Assembly (NCBI GenBank): GCA_009779895.1 | Contig: WRBB01000020.1 | Span: 1 to 50,531, forward strand | Direction of reading: 5' to 3' | DNA: 50,531 nt | DNA from: Lachnospiraceae bacterium | GTDB lineage: Bacteria > Bacillota > Clostridia > Lachnospirales > Lachnospiraceae | In this document: in pieces, positions 43,282 to 50,531 of the stretch | Numbering within the stretch: the first letter of the stretch is position 1 | Layout: each line of letters starts with the position of its first letter | The notes under the pieces: model-generated | The model's database searches: none | Told to the model about the DNA's origin: nothing | What the model saw: only the letters and a program-made list of their open reading frames with translations | Position numbers and translations under genes: made by a program

Positions 43282-43794
43282 ATGATGTCTTTTGTAATTT
43301 CGCAAATCTTAGGAGTTCTGGCGATTATCGCTTTTGCAATTTCTCCGCATATGAAAGCAAAATCCACATTACTGGTTTTTGTGATCCTTGGTAATGTGCT
43401 AACGGTTTTAGAATTTTTGTTACTTGGAGCCATGACAGAAGTAGCGGTCATGAGTATATCAACCGTCCGCACAGTTGCATTTTTCCTATATAGTAGGTTA
43501 GATAAAAGAGCACCTATCTGGTTGTTGTTACTCTTTATCTGTCTACAAGGTGGAGCCGTTTATGTAACTTGGAAAAGTCCAATTTCTCTTTTGATGTTGT
43601 TTGACATCGTCCAAACTTACGGACAATGGCAAACCAACATGAAGATTTTAAGAATCTGTACAATCATTGCTTCCATTCCAATTGGCATCTACAACATTGT
43701 CGTAAAAGGTTATACCGGCGCAATCAATCAAGGATGTCAAGCTGTATCTGCCGGCATCGCCCTTTGGCATAAGCATTATCGAAAACCAAAGTAG
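43282..43794 (+). CDS. YgjV family inner-membrane protein
   Basis: 170 residues with five to six hydrophobic helices (LGVLAIIAFAISPHM; LLVFVILGNVLTVLEFLLLG; IWLLLLFICLQGGAVYV). Pattern and length match the YgjV family of small membrane proteins of unknown function, with GAMTEVAVMSISTVRT and YGQWQTNMKILRI as family-like loops. No substrate known. ATG at 43282 follows GCGAGGAA. Stands alone, about 50 bases before the small partner of the HipA-like kinase. Confidence 0.78.
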   Translation: MMSFVISQILGVLAIIAFAISPHMKAKSTLLVFVILGNVLTVLEFLLLGAMTEVAVMSISTVRTVAFFLYSRLDKRAPIWLLLLFICLQGGAVYVTWKSPISLLMLFDIVQTYGQWQTNMKILRICTIIASIPIGIYNIVVKGYTGAINQGCQAVSAGIALWHKHYRKPK

Positions 43795-43842
43795 CAGGAT
43801 TTCATAAAATACCTTATAATAAACTTAAGGCGGTATATACAT

Positions 43843-44067
43843 ATGAAAAAATGGTATATCATTATAGAAAAAGAAATAAAAGGCAAAAACGCTCTGATAG
43901 AAACAGACGGACTCAACAATTACAATATAAAATACGACAATACCTTTTTAGAAAAAAATGAAAAAATATACTTTGCCGAAGATGGTTTTGGCATAGAATA
44001 CTATTTGGATTCCGTCGTAAACGAATATCTATCACATAAAAATTTGGAAAATATATTCGACCAATGA
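43843..44067 (+). CDS. Small hypothetical protein, partner of the HipA-like kinase (74 aa)
   Basis: 74 residues, beta-rich at the front (KKWYIIIEKEIKGKNALIE) and ending in helices (LDSVVNEYLSHKNLENIF). No recognised family. AAGGCGG precedes the ATG, and a TATAAT box at 43815-43820 may start the transcript. It ends 16 bases before the kinase gene, so the two form an operon. Two-gene HipA-type loci often pair the kinase with a small antitoxin; it lacks a helix-turn-helix, so it is not HipB-like. Role unproven. Confidence 0.6.
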   Translation: MKKWYIIIEKEIKGKNALIETDGLNNYNIKYDNTFLEKNEKIYFAEDGFGIEYYLDSVVNEYLSHKNLENIFDQ

Positions 44068-44083
44068 TTTAGAAAGGCTTATT

Positions 44084-45271
44084 ATGGACAACTACTATTT
44101 TATGTACAAAGATATACCTGTCGCAGCATTTGTCATCGCCAAAGGTTTTTTTAGCGGTATGGCAAAACCTGTGATAAATAAAAATGCCATATCTCTTTTG
44201 CCTTTTGGTGCCAATAACATCCCGCAGTTGGTGCACTGGTTTTCAGAACGTTCTATACCTCTAACACGAGAAGGTTTAAATGATTATGAAAACTCACATA
44301 CTATAAGGCTAGAACGAATTATTCAGAATTTGGCACTATCCCTAACAGATTCTTATTGGATTAAACCCGTTAAAAGCGACTTGAATTGGGACCGTGTTAA
44401 TTTATTCAAAAATGATTTTGAAGACAAAAATTTTTTTGATGTAATAGAAGAAAGTAAACAAAAAGTCACTGAATATTCCCCAAACTCAACTCTAAATGGA
44501 GATATGGCCAAAAAATGGATTGTTGACAAAACCGGTGTTCGATGCTTAACAAAAGTCGGAAAAAACAAATCGATACAACAGGCTTTAAATGAAATTATTG
44601 CAACTAAATTCCATTTAAAACAGAACATGAACAACTTTGTACCTTATAAACTAATCAAAGTCATTCATAACGATAGAAGCACCTATGGTTGTAGTTGTCC
44701 AAACGCCATCAAAGAGGGAGAACAAATAACCATCGCTTATGATGTTGTCAAATCCGAAAAAGTTGAAAAAAACACAAATTGGATTACCCAGTATAAAAAA
44801 ATTGCCAACAGTAATGGTATTGATTCCGTCGAACTAGATAATTTTTTATCCTATATGATTCTATCCGATTTTGTATTAAGCAATAGTGATCGGCACTATG
44901 GGAATTTTGGATTAATCTGGAATACGGAATTGCATAAATTCACAAAAATCATGCCTATCTACGATACCGGCACTTCCTTATTCTACAGCGAAGATATACC
45001 AACAACATTAAAAGGTTTGTTGAAATTAGAAGTCAATGGAATCGATAAAAAAGAGGTCAATTCTTTAAGACATGTAACAGATCGAAGTGTTTTAGATTTG
45101 AATGCACTTTTAACAAATGATGAATTATTTGCTTTAATCAATCAAGATATACATCTGAAAGAAGAAAGAAAACAGGATATCATACAAGCCTATCAAAAAA
45201 AATGCAAGTTAATCTCTGATTTTCAAAATGGTATGGATTTATGGAAATATCCGGTACAACAGCTTTATTAG
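44084..45271 (+). CDS. HipA-like (CtkA-type) Ser/Thr kinase-fold protein
   Basis: 395 residues. The C-terminal half has the HipA/CtkA kinase signature: LSNSDRHYGNFGLIWN (catalytic Asp and metal-binding Asn) and MPIYDTGTSLFYS (the metal Asp, DFG equivalent). An upstream lysine in CLTKVGKN could serve ATP binding. The first 100 residues differ from classical HipA N-terminal domains. Similar proteins in Clostridia are sometimes labelled excisionase in error. A toxin-type or regulatory kinase is likely; target unknown. Coupled with the 74-residue gene upstream. Confidence 0.75.
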   Translation: MDNYYFMYKDIPVAAFVIAKGFFSGMAKPVINKNAISLLPFGANNIPQLVHWFSERSIPLTREGLNDYENSHTIRLERIIQNLALSLTDSYWIKPVKSDLNWDRVNLFKNDFEDKNFFDVIEESKQKVTEYSPNSTLNGDMAKKWIVDKTGVRCLTKVGKNKSIQQALNEIIATKFHLKQNMNNFVPYKLIKVIHNDRSTYGCSCPNAIKEGEQITIAYDVVKSEKVEKNTNWITQYKKIANSNGIDSVELDNFLSYMILSDFVLSNSDRHYGNFGLIWNTELHKFTKIMPIYDTGTSLFYSEDIPTTLKGLLKLEVNGIDKKEVNSLRHVTDRSVLDLNALLTNDELFALINQDIHLKEERKQDIIQAYQKKCKLISDFQNGMDLWKYPVQQLY

Positions 45272-45285
45272 CAAAAAGGTATCAT

Positions 45286-45330
45286 GATAAAACAGCAGAA
45301 AACCATTTTATGTCCTCTACTGTTTTTATC
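45286..45330. terminator. Terminator between the HipA-like gene and lipoprotein copy 1
   Basis: GATAAAACAGCAGA pairs with TCTACTGTTTTTATC with one bulge and one mismatch or G-U. A near copy lies at 46167-46212 as part of a tandem duplication. It can serve both convergent genes. Confidence 0.65.
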
Positions 45331-45368
45331 CTTAATTTCAAATCGTCATCACTAACTCAAAAAACTTT

Positions 45369-46142
45369 TTACTCTCCTACACCATCTTCATCCGAATAGC
45401 CATTTCCCCCAATAACACCATCTCCATTCAACAATTCATTTTCTTCCGCAATTTCAACCAAATCTTTTACTGAAATCATAATCGGATCCAAATCACTCGT
45501 TTTCTCCAATTCTATGCCCCAATAATCCACGTCTGTTAATTTTTTATCCTCTCCAATTCCAACAGCTAGACTATAAGCTCCCTGAACATGACTTAATAGT
45601 ACATAAGGAGAATCTGTAAGCCCATGAGTAAATAGAAACAAAACATATTCCATACCAGCCGACAACTCTATCGCATCAGAAACAAACCAATATTCATTTC
45701 CATATTCCCCACCATGTCGCATCATTCCAACAACATCTCCAACCACATGATTGCCTTGAAAAACCTCTAACACATAAATGGTATAAACTGTCATCAAATC
45801 ATAAAATGGTTCAAAATCAAATCCATACAAGTTAAAATCAATTTCCTCTTGTGTCATTCCCCGTTCCATCATATCTGCCACAACAATTTCTCGTGGTACT
45901 GCTAAATTCTTCCATTCCACTCGTTGGTCTAATACCTCACCACGTATAATATCCGTTGCCATCTCTGCCATTTCTTCAACATTATCCAACGTATAATAAT
46001 CAATCTGTATTTCCATTTTTTTCATTTCACCGCTTCCGTTTTCACTGGAAACAAAAACAGCTTCCGGATTATTACATGCACTCAAAACTGTAAATGCCAA
46101 CACAAATATCATTAACATGCCGATTTTCTTTGCCTTTTTCAT
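45369..46142 (-). CDS. Putative lipoprotein, copy 1 of a tandem pair
   Basis: 257 residues from ATG 46142 (AGGAGGG upstream); a longer frame from 46223 would cross a terminator and is rejected. MKKAKKIGMLMIFVLAFTVL followed by SAC is a lipoprotein signal with lipobox LSAC, so the protein is anchored outside the membrane. The body has ATDIIRGEVLDQRVEWKN, TVYTIYVLEVFQGNHVVGDV and GGEYGNEYWFVSDAIELSAG, a pattern found in many secreted Clostridia proteins of unknown role, followed by an acidic tail. It is about four-fifths identical by eye to copy 2. Third gene behind the BACON protease. Confidence 0.82.
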   Translation of the reverse strand: MKKAKKIGMLMIFVLAFTVLSACNNPEAVFVSSENGSGEMKKMEIQIDYYTLDNVEEMAEMATDIIRGEVLDQRVEWKNLAVPREIVVADMMERGMTQEEIDFNLYGFDFEPFYDLMTVYTIYVLEVFQGNHVVGDVVGMMRHGGEYGNEYWFVSDAIELSAGMEYVLFLFTHGLTDSPYVLLSHVQGAYSLAVGIGEDKKLTDVDYWGIELEKTSDLDPIMISVKDLVEIAEENELLNGDGVIGGNGYSDEDGVGE

Positions 46143-46166
46143 TCGCTGTCCCTCCTTGATTAACAT

Positions 46167-46212
46167 GATAAAACAGCAGAAAACCTTTTTATGCCCTCTA
46201 CTGTTTTTTATC
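46167..46212 (-). terminator. Duplicated terminator between the two lipoprotein genes
   Basis: Near copy of the hairpin at 45286-45330 (GATAAAACAGCAGA with TCTACTGTTTTTTATC). It may reduce expression of copy 1 relative to copy 2. Confidence 0.55.
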
Positions 46213-46250
46213 CTTAATTTCAAATCATCATCACTAACTTAAAAAACTTT

Positions 46251-47027
46251 TTACTCTCCTACACCATCTTCATCCGAATAGCCGTTTTTCCCAATAACAT
46301 CATCTCCATTCAACAATTCATTTTCTTCCGCAATCTCAACCAAATCTTTTACTGAAATCATAATCGGATCCAAATCACTCGTTTTCTTCAATTCCATATC
46401 CCAATAATCTAGGTCTGTTAATTTTTTATCCTCTCCAATTCCAACAGCCAGACTGTAAGCACCCTGAACATGACTTAAAAGTATATAAGGATTATCTGTA
46501 AGCCCAGTGGTATATAGAAATAACACAAACTCTATACCAGCCGACAACTCTATTGCATCAGAAACAAACCAATATTCATTTCCATATTCTCCACCACGCC
46601 GCATCATTTCAATGACATCCCCAGCCACATGATTGCCTTGAAAAACCTCTAACACATAAATGGTATAAACTGTCATCAAATTATAATATGGCTCAAAATC
46701 AAATCCATATATTTCAAAATCAATTTCCTCTTGTGTCATTCCCTGCCCCAGCATATCTGCTACAACAGCTTCCCTTGGTACGATTAAATTCTTCCATTCC
46801 ACTCGTTGGTCTAAGACCTCACCACGTATGATATCCGTTGCCAATTCTGCCATTCTTTCAACATTATTCCACATAAAATAATCAATATGTATTTCCATTT
46901 TTTCCATTTCACCGTTTCCGTCATTTTCACTGGATGCAGAAACATCTTCCGAATTATTGCATGCGCTCAAAATTATAACTACCAACACAAATATCATTAA
47001 CATGCCTATTTTCTTTGCCTTTTTCAT
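46251..47027 (-). CDS. Putative lipoprotein, copy 2 of a tandem pair
   Basis: 258 residues, lipobox LSAC after MKKAKKIGMLMIFVL; ATG at 47027 follows AAGGAGG. The sequence parallels copy 1 throughout, with conserved GQGMTQEEIDFEIYGFDFEP and YILLSHVQGAYSLAVGIGED, and the same acidic tail. It starts 17 bases after the BACON metalloprotease stop, so it is very likely translated from that message. Function unknown; extracellular, membrane-anchored. Being coupled to a secreted protease, it could be an inhibitor, chaperone or co-receptor, none of which is shown. Confidence 0.82.
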   Translation of the reverse strand: MKKAKKIGMLMIFVLVVIILSACNNSEDVSASSENDGNGEMEKMEIHIDYFMWNNVERMAELATDIIRGEVLDQRVEWKNLIVPREAVVADMLGQGMTQEEIDFEIYGFDFEPYYNLMTVYTIYVLEVFQGNHVAGDVIEMMRRGGEYGNEYWFVSDAIELSAGIEFVLFLYTTGLTDNPYILLSHVQGAYSLAVGIGEDKKLTDLDYWDMELKKTSDLDPIMISVKDLVEIAEENELLNGDDVIGKNGYSDEDGVGE

Positions 47028-47044
47028 CTGCTGTTCCTCCTTGA

Positions 47045-50000
47045 TTAATATATCATATTTACACTAGTTTCATCAAACTGTGTCGGTGCTACTACTATCC
47101 ATCGTTGCCTGTTTGCACTGCTATTCATAATACTTCCATTTCTAGTATTTGGCAAAGGATTGTCTCTCAAACCAATCGCATGCCCCAACTCATGCGTCAT
47201 CACACTTTCAATAACAGGTGCAACCGTTGCTCCCTCATTCTCATTTGCATAAGCAACGATCGCTTCACTAAATAAGCGAATATCAAAGTTTGTTAGATTC
47301 GTACCATTTCTTATTGGAGTAAGTGTCCCAAGTGCTGATAGGTTCTCATAATTTCTTGTATGAACGCTTACCCGGTTATTTGAAGTCGCATTTTTCGAAA
47401 AATCAACACGTGCATCAGATCTATTCCAATTTTCAATCCCTCGTTCCATTGCCGACTGCCATACCATATTATAACTAAAATTTCTCAAGATAATCGTTGT
47501 TGTTTCGGTATTCGCCGGTCTTGTCCAATAGTGTAGATGTCGTGATGGATCAGTCCAACGTGCCCACAGTGTTGCATCACTGTTAAATGTCGCCCCCGTT
47601 CGAATACGCGTACCACCACTTGTTGCTGAAGTATTAAACCAATCCACAAAATGACGGTTTGCCCTAGTGGGCGTTGGCAGTACATTTGCACCTATTCCAT
47701 CCCCTCTCGTAACATTTCTGGTTGTTGGGTTTACACTACCACCATTCGGATTAAATGTTAATGTTACAACATTTCTCGGCTGAGTAACTGTTATATTTCT
47801 AGTAATTCCCCCACTCGTGACAGTAACCATACCGGTTCTAGCCGCAGGACCTGTGTTCGCCGTAACATTTATCCGAAAGGAACCATTTCCACTCCGATTG
47901 ACCGGAGTCACATTGGAAATAGTCAACCAAGTCGCATTGCTGGTCGGGTTATTCCAAGTTGCATTGGATGTAACATTAATTGTTCGATTATCTGCCGTCC
48001 CCGCCAAACTTACTGAAGTAGATGACACCGTTAGCGTCCGTCCCGCTTGGGTTACAGAGATTGTACGAGTAATAGATCCATCGTTTCGCCGAATCGTTAT
48101 AATTCCCGAACGTGATGCCGTTCCCGTATTTGCTGTAGCATTGATTCGAAAGGAGCCGTTTCCATTTCGACTTGCCGGGGTAACATTAGATATCGTCAAC
48201 CAACCTACATTACTCGTCGGTTGATTCCACACTCCGTTGGTTGTAACATTGATAACACGATTGTTAGCATCCGGATTAAAACTTACCGAAGTTGGTGACA
48301 CCGTTAGCGTTCGTCCTACTTGATTTACAGAAATTGTACGAGTAATGAATCCATCGTTTCGCCGAATCGTTATAGTTCCCGAACGTGATGCCGTTCCCGT
48401 ATTTGCTGTGGCATTGATTCGAAAGGAGCCATTTCCATTTCGGTTCGCTGGTGTAACGTTAGATATTGTCAACCAAGCCACATTACTCGTTGGTTGATTC
48501 CATACCCCATTAGATGTAACATTAATTACTCGATTCGCGGCTGCTAAACCAAAACTAACTGAAGTTGGTGATACTGCAAGAGTCCGTCCTGCCTGGATTA
48601 CAGAAATTGTACGAGTAATCGCCCCATCACTTCGACGAATGGTTATAGTTCCCGAACGTGACGCCGTCCCCGTATTCGCCGTGGCATTTATCCGAAAAGA
48701 ACCATTTCCATTTCGATTCGCCGGTGTAACATTAGATATCGTCAACCAACCCACATTACTCGTTGGTTGATTCCATACCCCATTAGATGTAACATTAATT
48801 ACTCGATTTGCAGCTGCTAACCCAAAACTAACTGAAGTTGGTGATACTGTGAGAGTCCGTCCTACCTGCGTCACAGAAATCGTACGAGTAATCGCCCCAT
48901 CATTTCGACGAATGGTTACAGTTCCTGAACGTGTTGCTGATCCCATGTTTGCACTGGCATTGATTCGAAAAGAACCATTTCCATTTCGATTCGCTGGTGT
49001 AACATTAGATATCGTCAACCAACCTGCATTACTCGTTGGTTGATTCCATATCCCATTGGATGTAAGATTAATTACTCGATTCGTAGCTGCCGAACCAAAA
49101 TTAACTGAAGTTGGTGATACTGTAAGAGTCCGCCCTGTTTGAGTTACAGAAATCGTACGGGTAACTGCTCCATCACTTCGCCGAATAGTTATGGTTCCTG
49201 AGCGTGTTGCTAAACCTAGGTTTGCACTAACATTGATTCGAAAAGATCCATTTCCACTTCGACTTGCCGGCGTAACATTAGATATCGTTAACCAAGCTGC
49301 ATTACTCGCCGGTTGATTCCACGCTCCATTAGATGTAACATTAATTACTCGATTCGCAGCTGCCGGAGCAAAGCCTACTGAAGTTGGTGATACTGTGAGA
49401 GTCCGCCCCGCTTGCGTTACTGAAATCGTACGGGTAACTGCTCCATCACTTCGCCGAATGGTTATGGTTCCTGAGCGTGATGTCGTTCCTGTATTTGCAG
49501 TAACATTAATCCGAAAAGAACCATTTCTAGTTCTATTTGCCGGCGCAACATTAGATATTGTTAACCAAGATACATTTCTAGTTGGCTGATTCCACACCCC
49601 ATTGGATGTAACGTTGATTACTCGATTCGCAGCTACTGAAGCAAAACTGACAGATGGCGGTGATACTGTTAAAGTACGCGCTGTAGACAAGCTATCAATA
49701 TTAGCAAAACTCTCAACATTTGCACTTCGCAACAAATCCTCTTGTACATAATCATCTTCTCTATATTCGAAGTCAATCTCATCATCTAGTATAATTTCCA
49801 GTTCCGCATCATCATACTCTAAATAGTTTTCATCTACTTCTTCCGTTTCCTCCTCTTCTTCAATCAGAACATTTACATCATAGTCGCTCAAATCAACTCG
49901 CAATTCATCATCAAAAGACTCCTCTTTATCAAAATCATCTACCAGAATCGTTTCCATGAAATCCATTGATGAAAGTGACTGTGCCCCATCTCGCGCCTCA

Positions 50001-50104
50001 ACAATAACTATGCTATCAGTACATGATAAAGCAAAAATCAAAGCAATCAACACGCACACAAGTTTCTCCATCGTTTTTTTCACTTTCCGCACCCTCTCTT
50101 TCAT
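47045..50104 (-). CDS. Secreted BACON-repeat metalloprotease (matrixin-like)
   Basis: 1019 residues. A hydrophobic signal segment (LVCVLIALIFALSC, residues 15-28) leads to an acidic stretch (about 50-125). Residues 143-778 hold seven BACON-type Ig-like repeats, the first six of 91 residues, each starting RTLTVSPTSVSF and containing WLTISNVTPANRNGNGSFRI. Residues about 779-853 are an InlB B-repeat-like unit (VTLTFNPNGGSVNPTTRNVT). The rest has zinc motif HELGHAIGLRDNP (HExxHxxGxxD) and a Met-turn-like SIMNSS, as in matrixin/snapalysin-type proteases. Predicted surface or secreted protease with a binding stalk. First gene of a cluster with two lipoproteins. The upstream region has 30-bp repeats. 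Substrate unknown. Confidence 0.87.
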   Translation of the reverse strand: MKERVRKVKKTMEKLVCVLIALIFALSCTDSIVIVEARDGAQSLSSMDFMETILVDDFDKEESFDDELRVDLSDYDVNVLIEEEEETEEVDENYLEYDDAELEIILDDEIDFEYREDDYVQEDLLRSANVESFANIDSLSTARTLTVSPPSVSFASVAANRVINVTSNGVWNQPTRNVSWLTISNVAPANRTRNGSFRINVTANTGTTSRSGTITIRRSDGAVTRTISVTQAGRTLTVSPTSVGFAPAAANRVINVTSNGAWNQPASNAAWLTISNVTPASRSGNGSFRINVSANLGLATRSGTITIRRSDGAVTRTISVTQTGRTLTVSPTSVNFGSAATNRVINLTSNGIWNQPTSNAGWLTISNVTPANRNGNGSFRINASANMGSATRSGTVTIRRNDGAITRTISVTQVGRTLTVSPTSVSFGLAAANRVINVTSNGVWNQPTSNVGWLTISNVTPANRNGNGSFRINATANTGTASRSGTITIRRSDGAITRTISVIQAGRTLAVSPTSVSFGLAAANRVINVTSNGVWNQPTSNVAWLTISNVTPANRNGNGSFRINATANTGTASRSGTITIRRNDGFITRTISVNQVGRTLTVSPTSVSFNPDANNRVINVTTNGVWNQPTSNVGWLTISNVTPASRNGNGSFRINATANTGTASRSGIITIRRNDGSITRTISVTQAGRTLTVSSTSVSLAGTADNRTINVTSNATWNNPTSNATWLTISNVTPVNRSGNGSFRINVTANTGPAARTGMVTVTSGGITRNITVTQPRNVVTLTFNPNGGSVNPTTRNVTRGDGIGANVLPTPTRANRHFVDWFNTSATSGGTRIRTGATFNSDATLWARWTDPSRHLHYWTRPANTETTTIILRNFSYNMVWQSAMERGIENWNRSDARVDFSKNATSNNRVSVHTRNYENLSALGTLTPIRNGTNLTNFDIRLFSEAIVAYANENEGATVAPVIESVMTHELGHAIGLRDNPLPNTRNGSIMNSSANRQRWIVVAPTQFDETSVNMIY
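47771..49678 (-). repeat. Seven tandem BACON-encoding repeats
   Basis: Six units of 273 bases and one of about 270, highly alike at DNA level (units near 48300-49140 differ by few bases). High identity invites unequal recombination, so copy number may vary among strains and short-read assemblies may collapse it. Confidence 0.88.
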
Positions 50105-50194
50105 TGGTTTTTATAATATTAATTTCCCCTTCATTCACGGTAAAATAGTAAGTATAAGTGCCAATAATCATTAAATTTCTTTTGGTAACAACTT

Positions 50195-50253
50195 TTGAAT
50201 TATTACTTTTTTGTTAACAGAACATTGAATTATTGCATTTGCGTTAATAGAAC
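50195..50253. repeat. 30-bp-period direct repeat upstream of the BACON protease gene
   Basis: Two 29-base copies, 50195-50223 and 50225-50253, both starting TTGAATTATT and ending GTTAA(C/T)AGAAC. A degenerate third copy may lie at 50165-50194. Spacing of 30 bases puts them on one face of the helix, as for regulator sites. Confidence 0.6.
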
Positions 50254-50531
50254 TTATCCTTATTTTTTTGTTTAATTTTAATATTTTATTCTGATTTTAA
50301 CACAATATCTTTTAACTAGATATGTTTTTTGGTAAAATATGATAAAATTTATTTTTATTTCACTTTATTTCTAATTTTTTAATAATTTTATATATTATCC
50401 TTATTTAAATTTTAACATTTTATAAATAAGTTTTTGCAAATATAAAAAATTAAAAAACATATCATAAAATACGATACATATTTTTTAGATGTAGCTAATT
50501 AATTCAGAAAAGGAAATTATAGCGAAAGTAA
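50254..50531. other. AT-rich gene-free region at the window end
   Basis: About 280 bases of very AT-rich sequence with T- and A-runs and no convincing gene. AGGAAA near 50511 could precede a gene starting beyond the window. No confident promoter for the leftward protease gene is identified. Confidence 0.5.

Larger units (their letters stand above)
45286..47040. repeat. Tandem duplication carrying the lipoprotein gene and its terminator
   Basis: Two units of about 880 bases, joined near 46164, share the hairpin, the 3' flank (AAAAAACTTTTTACTCTCCT), the whole gene and the ribosome site (CCTCCTTGATTAA on the plus strand). Divergence is spread over the length, so the duplication is not recent. 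Confidence 0.85.

Noticed and set aside
46143-46223. N-terminal extension of lipoprotein copy 1
   Set aside because: It crosses a terminator hairpin and lacks a counterpart in copy 2; the lipoprotein signal begins at 46142.
47817-49589. Several plus-strand frames opposite the BACON repeats
   Set aside because: They are antisense images of the repeats, recurring at 546 or 273 bases, with no ribosome sites.
47771-49678. CRISPR-like periodic repeat array
   Set aside because: The period is 273 bases and stays in one reading frame; it encodes BACON domains.

Overview
The window is chromosomal DNA of a low-GC Gram-positive anaerobe in Bacillota, class Clostridia, most likely of the Lachnospirales type. 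The basis is gene content and order: the DUF512 protein-der-plsY-gpsA cluster, yicC-gmk-rpoZ-rimO-pgsA-cinA, the GGGtGRT/NifU-like pair, pyrBI with a zinc regulatory chain, an A-type RNase P RNA, and AGGAGG-type ribosome binding sites throughout. No 16S rRNA or marker phylogeny is available here, so genus is not assigned.

Layout. 1-5.1 kb: the 3' end of a sensor kinase gene, an IS1182-type transposase scrap, then a leftward three-gene DNA-repair operon (radical SAM protein, DUF4130 protein, DinG/XPD-like helicase with a nuclease-like N-terminus) behind a promoter carrying a LexA-like box. 5.1-14 kb: leftward housekeeping genes (ilvNC, a sugar nucleotidyltransferase, GGGtGRT and NifU-like proteins, cinA, pgsA, rimO, rpoZ, gmk, yicC). 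14-20.8 kb: rightward msrC, rqcH and a very large secreted cell-wall hydrolase with an amidase at one end, a glucosaminidase-like domain at the other and seven repeats between. 20.8-24.1 kb: a DUF815 ATPase, pheA, rnhA and rnpB.

24.1-28.8 kb is a decayed 4.7 kb integrative element in the 3' end of rnpB, bounded by an 18-bp direct repeat that rebuilds the P1 stem of RNase P RNA. It holds a frameshifted, N-terminally deleted tyrosine integrase, small phage-type genes, a ribbon-helix-helix-like protein plus Uma2-type nuclease cargo pair with operator-like repeats, an XRE repressor divergent from an excisionase-like gene, and a compact type I toxin-antitoxin locus resembling par/fst (30-residue membrane toxin, two convergent promoters, shared bidirectional terminator).

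28.8-43.3 kb returns to the core genome: putP, pyrBI, an M-box riboswitch controlling mgtE, a purine-salvage-like cluster (metal hydrolase, MTA/SAH deaminase-type amidohydrolase, purine nucleoside phosphorylase), gpsA, plsY, der, the DUF512 radical SAM protein, prs and rpsO. 43.3-50.5 kb is accessory: a YgjV-like membrane protein, a HipA-like kinase with a small partner, and a leftward cluster of a secreted BACON-repeat metalloprotease followed by two tandemly duplicated lipoproteins. The last 430 bases are very AT-rich and carry a 30-bp-period direct repeat upstream of the protease gene.

The best candidates for undescribed biology are the type I toxin-antitoxin locus and RHH/Uma2 cargo in the rnpB element, the putatively SOS-controlled radical SAM/DUF4130/nuclease-helicase operon, and the BACON-protease/lipoprotein cluster.
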